From Streptacidiphilus rugosus AM-16 (GTDB lineage: Bacteria; Actinomycetota; Actinomycetes; Streptomycetales; Streptomycetaceae): a stretch of 64,000 nucleotides of DNA. A model generated the notes under the pieces. That model worked only from the letters and a program-made list of their open reading frames with translations, did no database searches and was not told the DNA's origin. The position numbers and the translations under genes are program-made. This document shows positions 21,525 to 29,982 of this stretch, piece after piece (within the stretch, counting starts at the first letter, position 1; the number at the start of each line of letters is the position of its first letter). The stretch is taken from assembly GCF_000744655.1 (NCBI RefSeq), contig NZ_JQMJ01000004.1:6200001-6264000 (forward strand), read 5' to 3'.

Positions 21525-23285
21525 TCACTTACCGTCGGACAGACCCAGAGTCGAGAAGTCGATCATCCCGAGCTGCTGGTTGAAGTACACGTTGGTCAGG
21601 CGCGGGTTGTAGTAGTTGAGCGACTGCTCGACGACACCCGGGAAGTACAGCGCCAGGTCCATGACGCGGTGGTTGATCTTGGTGTAGTCCGCCGCGGCCA
21701 CAGCCGGGTCGGTCGCCTTCGCCGCGTCGTCGATCCAGCCGTTGATCTGCGGGTCGTTGACCTCGGTGAAGTTGTTGTTGCCGGACTTCGTGATCAGGCG
21801 GCCGTCGATCAGCACGGACAGCATGCCGGAACCGGTCGGGTAGTCGGAACCCCAGCCGAAGACGTTCAGGCCGATGTTCTTCGAGTGCATGACGTCGGGC
21901 GAGCCGACGGTGGAGCCGGACTGCGAACCGTCGTACTGGAAGATGTCGGCGTTGATGCCGACGGCCTTCAGCGCGGCCTGGGCGGCGACAGCCTGCTTGA
22001 CGTCCTTCGGGCTGGTGGAGCGAGCCGCGATGGTGGTCGAGAAGCCGTTCGGCTTACCGCACTTGGCCAGCTCGGCCTTGGCCTGGGCGATCTGCGGCTG
22101 GCCGGCGGCCAGGTTGTACGGGTCGTAGTTGTCCGAACCCGGGATCGACGGCGGCAGCATGTTGGTCGCCAGCGCGCCGGCCCACTTACCGCCACGGGCG
22201 GTCTGCTGGTCCGAGCCGCTGATCGCGTACTCGACGGCCTTGCGGCAGTCGACGTTGTCGAACGGCGCGACCTTGGTCTGGATGGAGATGTAACGGATCG
22301 TCGCGGCGGGCGCGTCGACGGTGTCGGCCTTCAGCGACGGGTTCGTCAGGATCTTGCCCTGAGCGGCCGTCTGGACTCCACGCTGGCCGGCGTCGAGGTC
22401 GATGGAGCCGTCGAGGAGGCGGCTGTCCAGGTCATCGGCGTTGGAGGTCACCGTGAAGGTGATCTTGTCCGGCAGCGCCGTGCGCAGGCTGTCGGTCGAC
22501 TGGTCCCAGTTCGGGTTGCGAACCATGTCGAAGCCCTTGTTGGCGACATAGTTCTCGACCTCGTACGGGCCCGAGGAGACCGGGTGCTTGGCGTAGTTGG
22601 CGCCGTCGTCCTTGGACTGCTCGACCGGGGCCGCGCCACCCATGGCGAGGTGGTTGAGGAAGTCCGAGTTGGCCTGGGCCAGGTTGAAGACGATGGTGCT
22701 GTCGTCCGGCGTCTGCACGGACTTCAGACCGGCCGGGTCCTTGTCCTTGTACGGGCCGGGGTACTTCTGGCCCTCGTCCAGGTCGCTGAGCAGGTAGATC
22801 GGGCCGTTCGGCAGGACGTCCTGCGCGAAGACGCGCTCGATGCCGTACTTGATGTCCTTGGACGTGATCGGGGTGCCGTCCTGGAACTTCAGGCCGGACT
22901 TCAGCTTGAAGGTGTAGGTCTTGCCGTCGTTGGTGATCGTCGGCATGGCCTGCGCCAGGTCGGGCTGGAGGACCAGACCGTCCTTGCCCGGCTTCGAGGG
23001 GTACTGGACCAGCGTGCGGGTGTAGAAGCGCTGCAGGTCCCAGACGAAGGCGTAGTAGCCGATCGCCGGGTCGAGCGAGTCGACGTCCTGCGTGCTCCAG
23101 AGCTTGAGAGTGCCGCCCTTCTTGGTGGACGGGTTCACGATGCTGGTGGCAGCGGCGTTGAAGGACGAGCCGCCGGGGGTGGTCCCACCGGTCTTGGGGG
23201 CAGAGGAGCCGCCGCAGGCCGAGGTGGTCAGGGCGATGGCCCCGATCAGACCCACGGCAGCAAGCGCCTTGTTGCGGGTAATCAC
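21525..23285 (-). CDS. Oligopeptide-binding lipoprotein of an ABC importer (SBP family 5)
   Basis: This is the extracellular solute-binding protein. The 586-residue product starts at GTG 23285 with GGAGG about 11 bases upstream and has a lipoprotein signal (MITRNKALAAVG ... TSAC) with the modified Cys near residue 24. A Gly/Ser/Thr-rich linker and the SBP_bac_5 fold follow (KTYTFKLKSGLKFQDGTPITSKDIKYGIERV is split here into KLKSGLKFQDGTPI and DIKYGIERV). An in-frame extension to 23366 is rejected because it would bury the signal. It sits between two permease genes, an unusual order. Confidence 0.93.
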   Translation of the reverse strand: MITRNKALAAVGLIGAIALTTSACGGSSAPKTGGTTPGGSSFNAAATSIVNPSTKKGGTLKLWSTQDVDSLDPAIGYYAFVWDLQRFYTRTLVQYPSKPGKDGLVLQPDLAQAMPTITNDGKTYTFKLKSGLKFQDGTPITSKDIKYGIERVFAQDVLPNGPIYLLSDLDEGQKYPGPYKDKDPAGLKSVQTPDDSTIVFNLAQANSDFLNHLAMGGAAPVEQSKDDGANYAKHPVSSGPYEVENYVANKGFDMVRNPNWDQSTDSLRTALPDKITFTVTSNADDLDSRLLDGSIDLDAGQRGVQTAAQGKILTNPSLKADTVDAPAATIRYISIQTKVAPFDNVDCRKAVEYAISGSDQQTARGGKWAGALATNMLPPSIPGSDNYDPYNLAAGQPQIAQAKAELAKCGKPNGFSTTIAARSTSPKDVKQAVAAQAALKAVGINADIFQYDGSQSGSTVGSPDVMHSKNIGLNVFGWGSDYPTGSGMLSVLIDGRLITKSGNNNFTEVNDPQINGWIDDAAKATDPAVAAADYTKINHRVMDLALYFPGVVEQSLNYYNPRLTNVYFNQQLGMIDFSTLGLSDGK

Positions 23286-23316
23286 TTTGGTGTCAACCTC
23301 CGAGAGTGCCCAGTGC

Positions 23317-23377
23317 CCGGATTGAGGGGGCGCTGGTCGTCTGATGGATGAGCCGCTGCTCTCCACCGGATTGAGGG
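23317..23377. repeat. 12-base direct repeat in the permease-binding protein gap
   Basis: CCGGATTGAGGG occurs at 23317-23328 and again, identical, at 23366-23377, 49 bases apart, within the 115-base gap upstream of the binding-protein start. A small GC hairpin (23380-23384 with 23389-23393) lies just after the upstream permease stop. The spacing is close to five DNA turns, compatible with a regulator bound on one face; no protein is implied. Confidence 0.5.
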
Positions 23378-23400
23378 CCGCGCCGTGAGGCGCAGGCGGT

Positions 23401-24399
23401 CTAGTTGCCCTTCGGGTCCAGCGCGTCGCGCAGGCCGTCGCCGAAGAGGTTGAAGGAGAGCACGGTGACGAAGATCGCGAGACCGGGGATCACCATGTAG
23501 GTCGGGTCGACCGTGTAGTACTGGATCGAGTCCGAGAGCATCTGCCCCCAGGAGGGGGTCGGCGGCTGGACACCGACACCGAGGAAGCTGAGGGCAGCCT
23601 CGTTGAGGATGTTGGTCGGGATCATCAGCGTCGTGTAGACGAGGATCGGGGCGACCAGGTTGGGCAGCAGTTCCTTGAACAGGATGTGGATGTTGCCGCC
23701 GCCGAGGCTGCGAGCCGCCTCCACGAACTCGCGCTCACGCATGGACAGGGCCTGGCCACGGACGATGCGGCCGATGTAGGGCCAGCCGAAGAAGCCGATG
23801 ACGAAGATCAGCACGAGGATGCGCGGACCGCTGCCGGAGAGCCCGAGCAGCTTGGTCGGCATGACCGAGAGCAACGCGATGGAGAAGAGCAGCTGCGGGA
23901 AGGCCAGCAGGATGTCCATGATCCTGCTGATCGCCGAGTCGACCCACCCGCCGAAGAAGCCGGCCGCCAGACCCAGCACCACACCGATGACCACCGCGAG
24001 GGCTGCTGCGCCGAAGGCGACGATCAGCGAGATCTGGGCACCGTAGACGATACGGGCGAAGATGTCGCGGCCGTAGGTCGGGTCGATGCCGAGAAGGTGG
24101 GTGGAGCTCATGCCGCCGAAGGAACCTGCCGGCGTGCCGATGCCCAGCGAGGCGTCGAGCAGCTTCGTGTGGAAGGTGTCGGGGTCCTGCCCGACGATCT
24201 TGCACAGAAGCGGCGCGAAGACACCCACCAGGATCAGCAGGATCACCACGAAGCCGCCACCGAGGGCGATCTTGTCGCGCTTCAGCCGCTCCCAAGCAAT
24301 GCGGCCGGGCGAACGGCCGACGATCTTCTTAGGAGCGACCGTCGGGTCAGCTGGAACCTCCAGTGTTGCGGTCCCGGAGTCGTGGAGTGGCGCAGTCAT
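23401..24399 (-). CDS. Oligopeptide ABC importer permease (OppC/DppC type)
   Basis: The 332-residue product has an N-terminal cytoplasmic tail with the OppC_N-type segment (GRIAWERLKRDKIALGG), about six membrane helices and the coupling loop REREFVEAARSLGGGNIHILFKE. It pairs with the OppB-type permease to form the channel. It is the first gene of the importer operon; the operon runs OppC, binding protein, OppB, OppD, OppF. The 542-base region upstream must carry the promoter. Confidence 0.94.
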   Translation of the reverse strand: MTAPLHDSGTATLEVPADPTVAPKKIVGRSPGRIAWERLKRDKIALGGGFVVILLILVGVFAPLLCKIVGQDPDTFHTKLLDASLGIGTPAGSFGGMSSTHLLGIDPTYGRDIFARIVYGAQISLIVAFGAAALAVVIGVVLGLAAGFFGGWVDSAISRIMDILLAFPQLLFSIALLSVMPTKLLGLSGSGPRILVLIFVIGFFGWPYIGRIVRGQALSMREREFVEAARSLGGGNIHILFKELLPNLVAPILVYTTLMIPTNILNEAALSFLGVGVQPPTPSWGQMLSDSIQYYTVDPTYMVIPGLAIFVTVLSFNLFGDGLRDALDPKGN

Positions 24400-24941
24400 A
24401 TGGAGAAGACCCCCAAGCCGGTGGTGACCGGCACACGGTGCCCGGCCGACCTGCCAGGACGCGCTCCGGGTAGAGGAGCAGGCCCGCGGACACGGTCGCA
24501 GTTCACTAGTGGTGCCAAGTGCTGAGTGCGGAAAGCTGAGCTGCCGGACGGACTTGCCCGGGAAGCTGATGGTGCGTCAATGCATGGGTGTAGCTGGTGC
24601 AGCGGTGAAGCAGGTGCATCAGTGGATATGCGGTGGTTCCACGTACTCCCGTCGGCCTGCTGACCGCTCAAGTCGGGTGTGACCGAGGCGTTCGACGGGG
24701 ACGGCAAGCGAGAGCGACACCTGGCCGCCCCGGCTTGTTGCAGAAGCTTTCATCAACGGCACATAAGTCCGAAAGACCCGCCAGTGAATGGTTTCCTAAC
24801 CGTGACCTGCATCGATGCAAAGCCGCAACCTGCGAATACGTCGATTCAGGAGCCTCTCGGCGCCCGTGCGCCACAGGCGTCAACGCGCGTAGAGGATATT
24901 TCCGCTGGTCAGAGCCTCGGATGACACCACTCCGGGAAGTG
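24400..24941. other. Intergenic region upstream of the importer operon; no gene seen
   Basis: I see no convincing gene here; the short open frames lack family features, ribosome-binding sites and codon bias. The region is less GC-rich than its surroundings around 24760-24860. It contains a 12-base perfect palindrome, TGCATCGATGCA, at 24808-24819. It probably holds the promoter and operators of the minus-strand importer operon. I could not place a convincing -35/-10 pair. Confidence 0.4.
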
Positions 24942-25673
24942 TCAGACCCGCTGATAGCACGCCGGCATACGCGCGGAAAGCCATGACGCGACCTGGTCAT
25001 AAGGGTCCGCCAGTGCGACGGTCGACACGGCGAGACCGTCGGGGGCGGCCGGCAGGGCGCGGTGCATCATCTGCCGGACGGCGTCGACGGACTGGGCGGA
25101 CGAATCGGTCAGTTCCAGACCAAGAACGACATAAGGCTCACCGACGGACGGTTCCACCCAAGCACGCCGCAACGACTGCACAGCGGATGTTTCGCTTGCG
25201 GCAGCGATGAGTTGACGGAAGAACGGGGCCGTCGCGGCGGGGCTGCCGACGCTCTCGGGGACGCTGCTCGGCGGCGCGTCCACGGCGGTCAGCGAGAGCG
25301 GGCCGGCGGGCAGCCGGTCGAGTCCGCCGGCGATCCGGCGCAGATCCGCCCACGGGATCCCGACCCCGCCGCCGCTCGCGTGCGGGTCGAGCCACAGCCC
25401 CCACCGCTCGCGGTAGAGCGCGGCCGCGACCTCGACGCCGGGCACGACCTGGTGCTGCCGGGTCCATCCGGACGCGGCGAGCTGCTCGGCGGAGGTGACA
25501 CAGGGGGCGTAGCCGTACCCGCCGACCTCGAGGTTGCCGTACTGGACGTCGGGGCTGCCGGGGAGGCCGTGCCACAGCAGCATGAAGAGCTCGCCGGCGG
25601 CGATCTCCTGCAGCAGCGCCTCGTACCGGTCGTAACGGCCGGGCGCGAGCTCCCGCAGTGCCGCTTCGATCAT
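24942..25673 (-). CDS. SseB-family protein (enhanced serine sensitivity, C-terminal domain type)
   Basis: The 243-residue soluble product resembles SseB-like proteins of Streptomyces: an N-terminal SseB region (LLWHGLPGSPDVQYGNLEVGGYGYAPCVTSAEQL) and a C-terminal SseB domain (RAWVEPSVGEPYVVLGLEL). The biochemical role is unknown; E. coli sseB was named for serine sensitivity when overexpressed. It and the next gene form a tandem SseB pair beside gcvT, glyA and sdaA, in keeping with a link to serine/glycine metabolism. ATG 25673 has GGAG upstream; GTG 25691 is an alternative. Confidence 0.8.
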   Translation of the reverse strand: MIEAALRELAPGRYDRYEALLQEIAAGELFMLLWHGLPGSPDVQYGNLEVGGYGYAPCVTSAEQLAASGWTRQHQVVPGVEVAAALYRERWGLWLDPHASGGGVGIPWADLRRIAGGLDRLPAGPLSLTAVDAPPSSVPESVGSPAATAPFFRQLIAAASETSAVQSLRRAWVEPSVGEPYVVLGLELTDSSAQSVDAVRQMMHRALPAAPDGLAVSTVALADPYDQVASWLSARMPACYQRV

Positions 25674-25849
25674 CGTCTCCGCCCCCCTCACGATCCGCTC
25701 ACCCCAGGATCGCCCACGGCGATCCTTCGCCGCGGTGCAGCCTAGTACTCGCGCGACACCGGACGATCACGCCACGGGCTCGGTCGGAAACCAACTCTGC
25801 AGGCGACTGCCCGGCGCGCTCAGGGGCGCGTGCAAGCGCTCCGCCGTCG

Positions 25850-26641
25850 TCAGGCCTGGGAGTAGAAAGGTGCGACCGTTCGGAGCATCCACTGCGCCGT
25901 GGGGTCCTCGGCCACCGCGTCGAGGAGGACCAGGGAGACCTCGAACGGCAGCGGGACCGCGCCCAGCGCGCGGCCGAGCGCGAGGCCGACGGCCTCGTGG
26001 TCCGCCGCGTCGTAGCGGGCGAGCTGGACGCCGACGAAGAGCTTCGGGGCGTCGCCCTCCACCTGGACGTACGCGCGACGCGCCGTCAGCACGACCGGCA
26101 GGGAGGCCAGTTCGCCCACCGCCGCGGCCAGGAAGTCGTACGGCTCCTCGTGCGCCTCAGGCTCCCACGCCGTCGCGCGGACGCCCTCCTCGGCCGGGTC
26201 GCCGCACAGGTCGGGGACGCCCGCCGCGGGGACGGGGAGTCCGACCGCGCCCTCGGGGTTGACCGCCAGGCCGACGCCCTGCGGGAGCCCGCGGGCCAGC
26301 TCGCGGACCGGGGCGATCGCGTACGGCATCTCCGGGCCCGCCACCGCGCGCAACTGCGCCTCCGAGCTGAAGACCGGGACGAAGGGCTGTCCCGCCAGCT
26401 CCGTGGTGGGCAGGTCGAGGGTGACCCCGTCACGGCTCGGGCCGGACGGCATCGGGACCCAGACGTGGCTGCGGCCCAGCACCTCCATCAGGCGCGGCGT
26501 CGCCCCCGGGTCGCCGACGGAGGCGGCGAGCGCGAGTTCCAGCTCGTTCTCCGGCCACCTCCCCACCTGCTGCTGCGGGACCCCCGGGTACTCCTGCACG
26601 GTCTCCTCCACCTGTTCGCCAGCGCCCGTGTGCCATGCCAT
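25850..26641 (-). CDS. SseB-family protein (enhanced serine sensitivity)
   Basis: The 263-residue acidic, soluble product contains an N-terminal SseB domain (ENELELALAASVGD ... VWVPMPSGP ... FVPVFSSEAQL) and a C-terminal SseB-type domain (RRAYVQVEGDAPKLFVGVQL). ATG 26641 gives the normal start (MAWHTGAG). A longer frame to 26839 would run through the antisense of the glycine riboswitch and is rejected. It diverges from the riboswitch-gcvT unit, so both promoters must lie in a very short interval near 26600-26684. Function unknown. Confidence 0.8.
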   Translation of the reverse strand: MAWHTGAGEQVEETVQEYPGVPQQQVGRWPENELELALAASVGDPGATPRLMEVLGRSHVWVPMPSGPSRDGVTLDLPTTELAGQPFVPVFSSEAQLRAVAGPEMPYAIAPVRELARGLPQGVGLAVNPEGAVGLPVPAAGVPDLCGDPAEEGVRATAWEPEAHEEPYDFLAAAVGELASLPVVLTARRAYVQVEGDAPKLFVGVQLARYDAADHEAVGLALGRALGAVPLPFEVSLVLLDAVAEDPTAQWMLRTVAPFYSQA

Positions 26642-26683
26642 GATGGGCCCACTCACAATCGCATACCGGCCGTTCGAACCCGC

Positions 26684-26900
26684 GCGGGAGAGCTCGGCGA
26701 CACACCCCGTCCCGGGGCGGGTCGTCGGCGCCGAAGGAGCAAGCCCTCCCCCGAATCTCTCAGGCACAACACCGCACGGGCGAGGCAGTTCTGGAAAGCG
26801 ACCAGTCACGTTCGGCGTGCTGGTCCACCCACGGTGCAAGCCGTGCCCACGGGCGCGGTGAAGCTCTCAGGTCGCAGCGACAGACGGGGAGGGACCCTGC
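26684..26900 (+). promoter_or_regulatory. Tandem glycine riboswitch of gcvT
   Basis: Two consecutive glycine-aptamer-like modules precede gcvT. The first has GGGAGAG (26686-26692), the conserved GCCGAAGGAGCAA (26730-26742) and TCTCTCAGGCA ending at 26766. The second has CTGGAAAGCG (26791-26800), a weaker ACGGTGCAA (26831-26839), GAAGCTCTCAGGTC (26860-26873) and GACAGACGGGG (26879-26889). Order and spacing match the known two-aptamer glycine riboswitch, which activates glycine-cleavage genes when glycine is high. The final stem ends about 40 bases before the gcvT start. Confidence 0.9.
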
Positions 26901-26934
26901 CGCAGCATGCCCTGAACCGCTTGGAGATCCTGCT

Positions 26935-28053
26935 ATGTCTCTCCGCCTGACCGCGCTGGACGCCGTCCATCGCTCCCTCGGCGCCACCATGACCGACTTC
27001 GCCGGCTGGGACATGCCGCTGCGCTACGGCAGCGAGCGCGAGGAGCACAACGCCGTCCGCACCAAGGCCGGCCTCTTCGACCTCTCCCACATGGGCGAGA
27101 TCACGGTCACCGGTCCGCAGGCGGGCGAGCTGCTGGACCACGCGCTGGTCGGCTTCGTCTCCGCGCTCGCGGTGAACAAGGCCCGCTACACCATGATCTG
27201 CGCCCCCGACGGCGGCATCCTGGACGACCTGATCGTCTACCGCACCGGTGAGGCCGAGTTCATGGTCGTCGCCAACGCCTCCAACGCGCAGCTGGTGCTC
27301 GACGAGCTGACCGCCCGCGCGGAGGGCTTCGACGCCGTCGTGCGCGACGACCGCGACGCGTACGCGCTGATCGCCGTCCAGGGCCCCGACTCCCCCGCGA
27401 TCCTCGGCTCGCTCACCGACGCCGACCTGCCGGGCCTGAAGTACTACACCTCCCTCCCGGCCACCGTCGCGGGCCGCCCGGCGCTGCTCGCCCGGACGGG
27501 CTACACCGGCGAGGACGGTTTCGAGCTCTTCCTCGCCCCGGCCGACGCCGAGGCGGTCTGGGCCGCGCTGACCGAGGCCGGCGCCTCCTACGGGCTGATC
27601 CCCTGCGGGCTCTCCTGCCGCGACACCCTGCGCCTGGAGGCCGGGATGCCGCTGTACGGGCACGAGCTCAACACCTCGCTGACCCCCTTCGACGCCGGCC
27701 TGGGCCGCGTCGTGCGCTTCGACAAGACGACCAACGACGGCGCCTTCGTCGGCCGTGAGGCCCTGGAGAAGGCCGCCGAGCAGGCCGCCGCCACCCCGCC
27801 GCGGGTGCTGGTCGGCCTGGTCTCCCCCGGCCGCCGGGTCCCCCGGGCGGAGATGAACGTCGTCGACGCCGAGGGCACGGTCATCGGCTCGATCACCTCC
27901 GGCGCGCCCTCCCCGACCCTGGGCAAGCCGATCGCCATGGCCTACGTGGACGCCGCCCACGCCACGCCGGGCGGCAGCGTCGCCGTGGACGTGCGCGGCA
28001 CGCACGAGCCGGTCGAGGTCGTCGCGCTGCCGTTCTACAAGCGCGCCCGCTGA
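26935..28053 (+). CDS. gcvT: Glycine cleavage system aminomethyltransferase (T protein)
   Basis: GcvT moves the methylene group from the aminomethyl-lipoyl arm of GcvH to tetrahydrofolate, releasing ammonia. The 372-residue product has the family features [21 protein letters not shown] ([14 protein letters not shown]), [18 protein letters not shown] and the C-terminal GCV_T barrel. ATG 26935 follows GGAG. It is the first gene of the glycine-riboswitch unit; a 7-base GC stem (28057-28063 with 28068-28074) lies just after its stop. gcvP is not in the window. Confidence 0.97.
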   Translation: MSLRLTALDAVHRSLGATMTDFAGWDMPLRYGSEREEHNAVRTKAGLFDLSHMGEITVTGPQAGELLDHALVGFVSALAVNKARYTMICAPDGGILDDLIVYRTGEAEFMVVANASNAQLVLDELTARAEGFDAVVRDDRDAYALIAVQGPDSPAILGSLTDADLPGLKYYTSLPATVAGRPALLARTGYTGEDGFELFLAPADAEAVWAALTEAGASYGLIPCGLSCRDTLRLEAGMPLYGHELNTSLTPFDAGLGRVVRFDKTTNDGAFVGREALEKAAEQAAATPPRVLVGLVSPGRRVPRAEMNVVDAEGTVIGSITSGAPSPTLGKPIAMAYVDAAHATPGGSVAVDVRGTHEPVEVVALPFYKRAR

Positions 28054-28159
28054 GCCGCGGCGCGCCCGCGCCGCAAGAATCACTCTTCGGGGTCACCACA
28101 TTCTGGGACGACTGGCCCCCGTTTCGCCGTACCCACACCTCATCCGGGAGAATCACGTC

Positions 28160-28537
28160 ATGAGCAACCCCCAGCACCTCACGTACAGCAAGGAGCACGA
28201 GTGGCTGACGGCCGCCGAGGGTGGCGTGGCCACCGTCGGGATCACCGCCTTCGCCGCCGACGCTCTCGGTGACGTCGTCTACGTCCAGCTGCCCGAGGTC
28301 GGCGACACCGTGGCCGCCGGCGACACCTGTGGCGAGCTGGAGTCGACCAAGTCGGTCAGCGACCTCTACACCCCCGCCTCCGGCGAGGTCGTCGAGGTCA
28401 ACCAGGCCGTCATCGACGACCCGGCCCTGGTCAACTCGGAGCCCTTCGAGGGTGGCTGGCTTTTCAAGCTCCGTCTCGACGGCGAGCCGGAGGGTCTGCT
28501 CAGCGCCGACGAGTACACCGCCCACACCGGCGGCTGA
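28160..28537 (+). CDS. gcvH: Glycine cleavage system lipoyl carrier (H protein)
   Basis: GcvH carries the lipoyl arm that shuttles the aminomethyl group between the P, T and L proteins. The 125-residue product has the lipoylation motif [12 protein letters not shown] with Lys64 and normal family length. ATG 28160 follows GGGAG. It sits 106 bases after gcvT and 37 before glyA, all on one strand. Confidence 0.97.
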   Translation: MSNPQHLTYSKEHEWLTAAEGGVATVGITAFAADALGDVVYVQLPEVGDTVAAGDTCGELESTKSVSDLYTPASGEVVEVNQAVIDDPALVNSEPFEGGWLFKLRLDGEPEGLLSADEYTAHTGG

Positions 28538-28574
28538 CCGCCTGTCTGACGAGCCGAGGGATCCCCAGAACGCC

Positions 28575-29843
28575 ATGACCGTCCTCAATCAGTCCCTGCA
28601 CAGCCTCGACCCCGAGGTCGCCGCCGCTGTGGACGCCGAGCTGCACCGCCAGCAGTCCACCCTGGAGATGATCGCCTCCGAGAACTTCGCCCCGGTGGCG
28701 GTTCTGGAGGCCCAGGGCTCGGTGCTCACCAACAAGTACGCCGAGGGCTACCCCGGTCGCCGCTACTACGGCGGCTGCGAGCACGTCGACGTCGTCGAGC
28801 AGCTCGCGATCGACCGGATCAAGGAGCTCTTCGGCGCCGAGCACGCCAACGTGCAGCCGCACTCCGGCGCGCAGGCCAACGCCGCCGCGATGTTCGCGCT
28901 GATCAAGCCCGGGGACACGATCCTCGGTCTGGACCTGGCGCACGGCGGCCACCTGACCCACGGCATGAAGATCAACTTCTCCGGCAAGCTCTACAACGTG
29001 GTCGCCTACCACGTGGACGCCGAGACGAACCTGGTCGACATGGACGAGGTCGAGCGCCTGGCCAAGGAGCACCAGCCCAAGCTGATCGTGGCCGGCTGGT
29101 CCGCCTACCCGCGTCAGCTGGACTTCGCCGCATTCCGCCGGATCGCGGACGAGGTCGGCGCGCTGCTGATGGTCGACATGGCCCACTTCGCCGGCCTGGT
29201 CGCCGCGGGGCTGCACCCCTCCCCGGTGCCCTACGCGGACGTGGTCACCACGACGACGCACAAGACCCTCGGCGGTCCGCGCGGCGGCGTGATCCTCTCC
29301 AAGGCCGAGTACGCCAAGAAGATCAACTCCGCGGTCTTCCCCGGCCAGCAGGGTGGCCCGCTGGAGCACGTGATCGCCGCCAAGGCCGTGGCCTTCAAGG
29401 TCGCCGCCACGGAGGAGTTCAAGGACCGCCAGCGCCGCACCCTCGAAGGCGCCAAGATCCTCGCCGAGCGGCTGACGCAGTCGGACGCGGTCGAGGCCGG
29501 CGTCTCCGTCCTCTCCGGCGGCACGGACGTGCACCTGGTCCTGGTGGACCTGCGCAAGTCCGAGCTGGACGGCCAGCAGGCGGAGGACCGCCTGCACGCG
29601 GTCGGCATCACGGTCAACCGCAACGCGGTGCCGTTCGACCCGCGCCCGCCGATGGTCACCTCCGGCCTGCGCATCGGCGCTCCGGCGCTGGCCACCCGCG
29701 GCTTCCAGGCCGAGGACTTCCGTGAGGTCGCCGACATCATCGCCGAGGCGCTGAAGCCGTCCTTCGACGAGGCCAAGTCCGCCGAGCTCGCGGCGCGCGT
29801 CAGCGCGCTGGCGGCGAAGCACCCGCTCTACCCCGACCTGTAA
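28575..29843 (+). CDS. glyA: Serine hydroxymethyltransferase
   Basis: GlyA interconverts serine and glycine with tetrahydrofolate and uses PLP. The 422-residue product has the [11 protein letters not shown] start, the [15 protein letters not shown] segment, PLP Lys230 ([14 protein letters not shown]) and the C-terminal [18 protein letters not shown] 28575 is chosen; the frame is open upstream inside gcvH, but that is a shadow of gcvH. Downstream is a strong inverted repeat before sdaA. Confidence 0.97.
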   Translation: MTVLNQSLHSLDPEVAAAVDAELHRQQSTLEMIASENFAPVAVLEAQGSVLTNKYAEGYPGRRYYGGCEHVDVVEQLAIDRIKELFGAEHANVQPHSGAQANAAAMFALIKPGDTILGLDLAHGGHLTHGMKINFSGKLYNVVAYHVDAETNLVDMDEVERLAKEHQPKLIVAGWSAYPRQLDFAAFRRIADEVGALLMVDMAHFAGLVAAGLHPSPVPYADVVTTTTHKTLGGPRGGVILSKAEYAKKINSAVFPGQQGGPLEHVIAAKAVAFKVAATEEFKDRQRRTLEGAKILAERLTQSDAVEAGVSVLSGGTDVHLVLVDLRKSELDGQQAEDRLHAVGITVNRNAVPFDPRPPMVTSGLRIGAPALATRGFQAEDFREVADIIAEALKPSFDEAKSAELAARVSALAAKHPLYPDL

Positions 29844-29888
29844 GTCGTCGGGGGCCCGGAGTTTTCGGGCAGTTCGTATGAAATCGGC

Positions 29889-29933
29889 GGGGCACCGCGC
29901 ACACTGGAACCACACGGTGGCGCGCGGTGCCCC
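29889..29933 (+). terminator. Perfect 12-base inverted repeat between glyA and sdaA
   Basis: Arms 29889-29900 and 29922-29933 pair perfectly over 12 GC-rich bases, and a small CCAC/GTGG stem lies within the loop. It starts 46 bases after the glyA stop and ends 49 bases before the sdaA start, so it could end glyA transcripts, attenuate sdaA or both. No U-tract follows. Confidence 0.6.
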
Positions 29934-29982
29934 GGCGCGTGTTCCCTCCGTTCGTCCCCCACCACAAGACAAGGGCGTCCTC

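Noticed and set aside
24633..25000. Short open frames on both strands in the importer upstream region.
   Set aside because: No domain, no codon bias and no ribosome-binding sites; more likely regulatory DNA.
26642..26839. An N-terminal extension of the second SseB-like protein.
   Set aside because: It would be encoded by the antisense of the glycine riboswitch and does not resemble the family.
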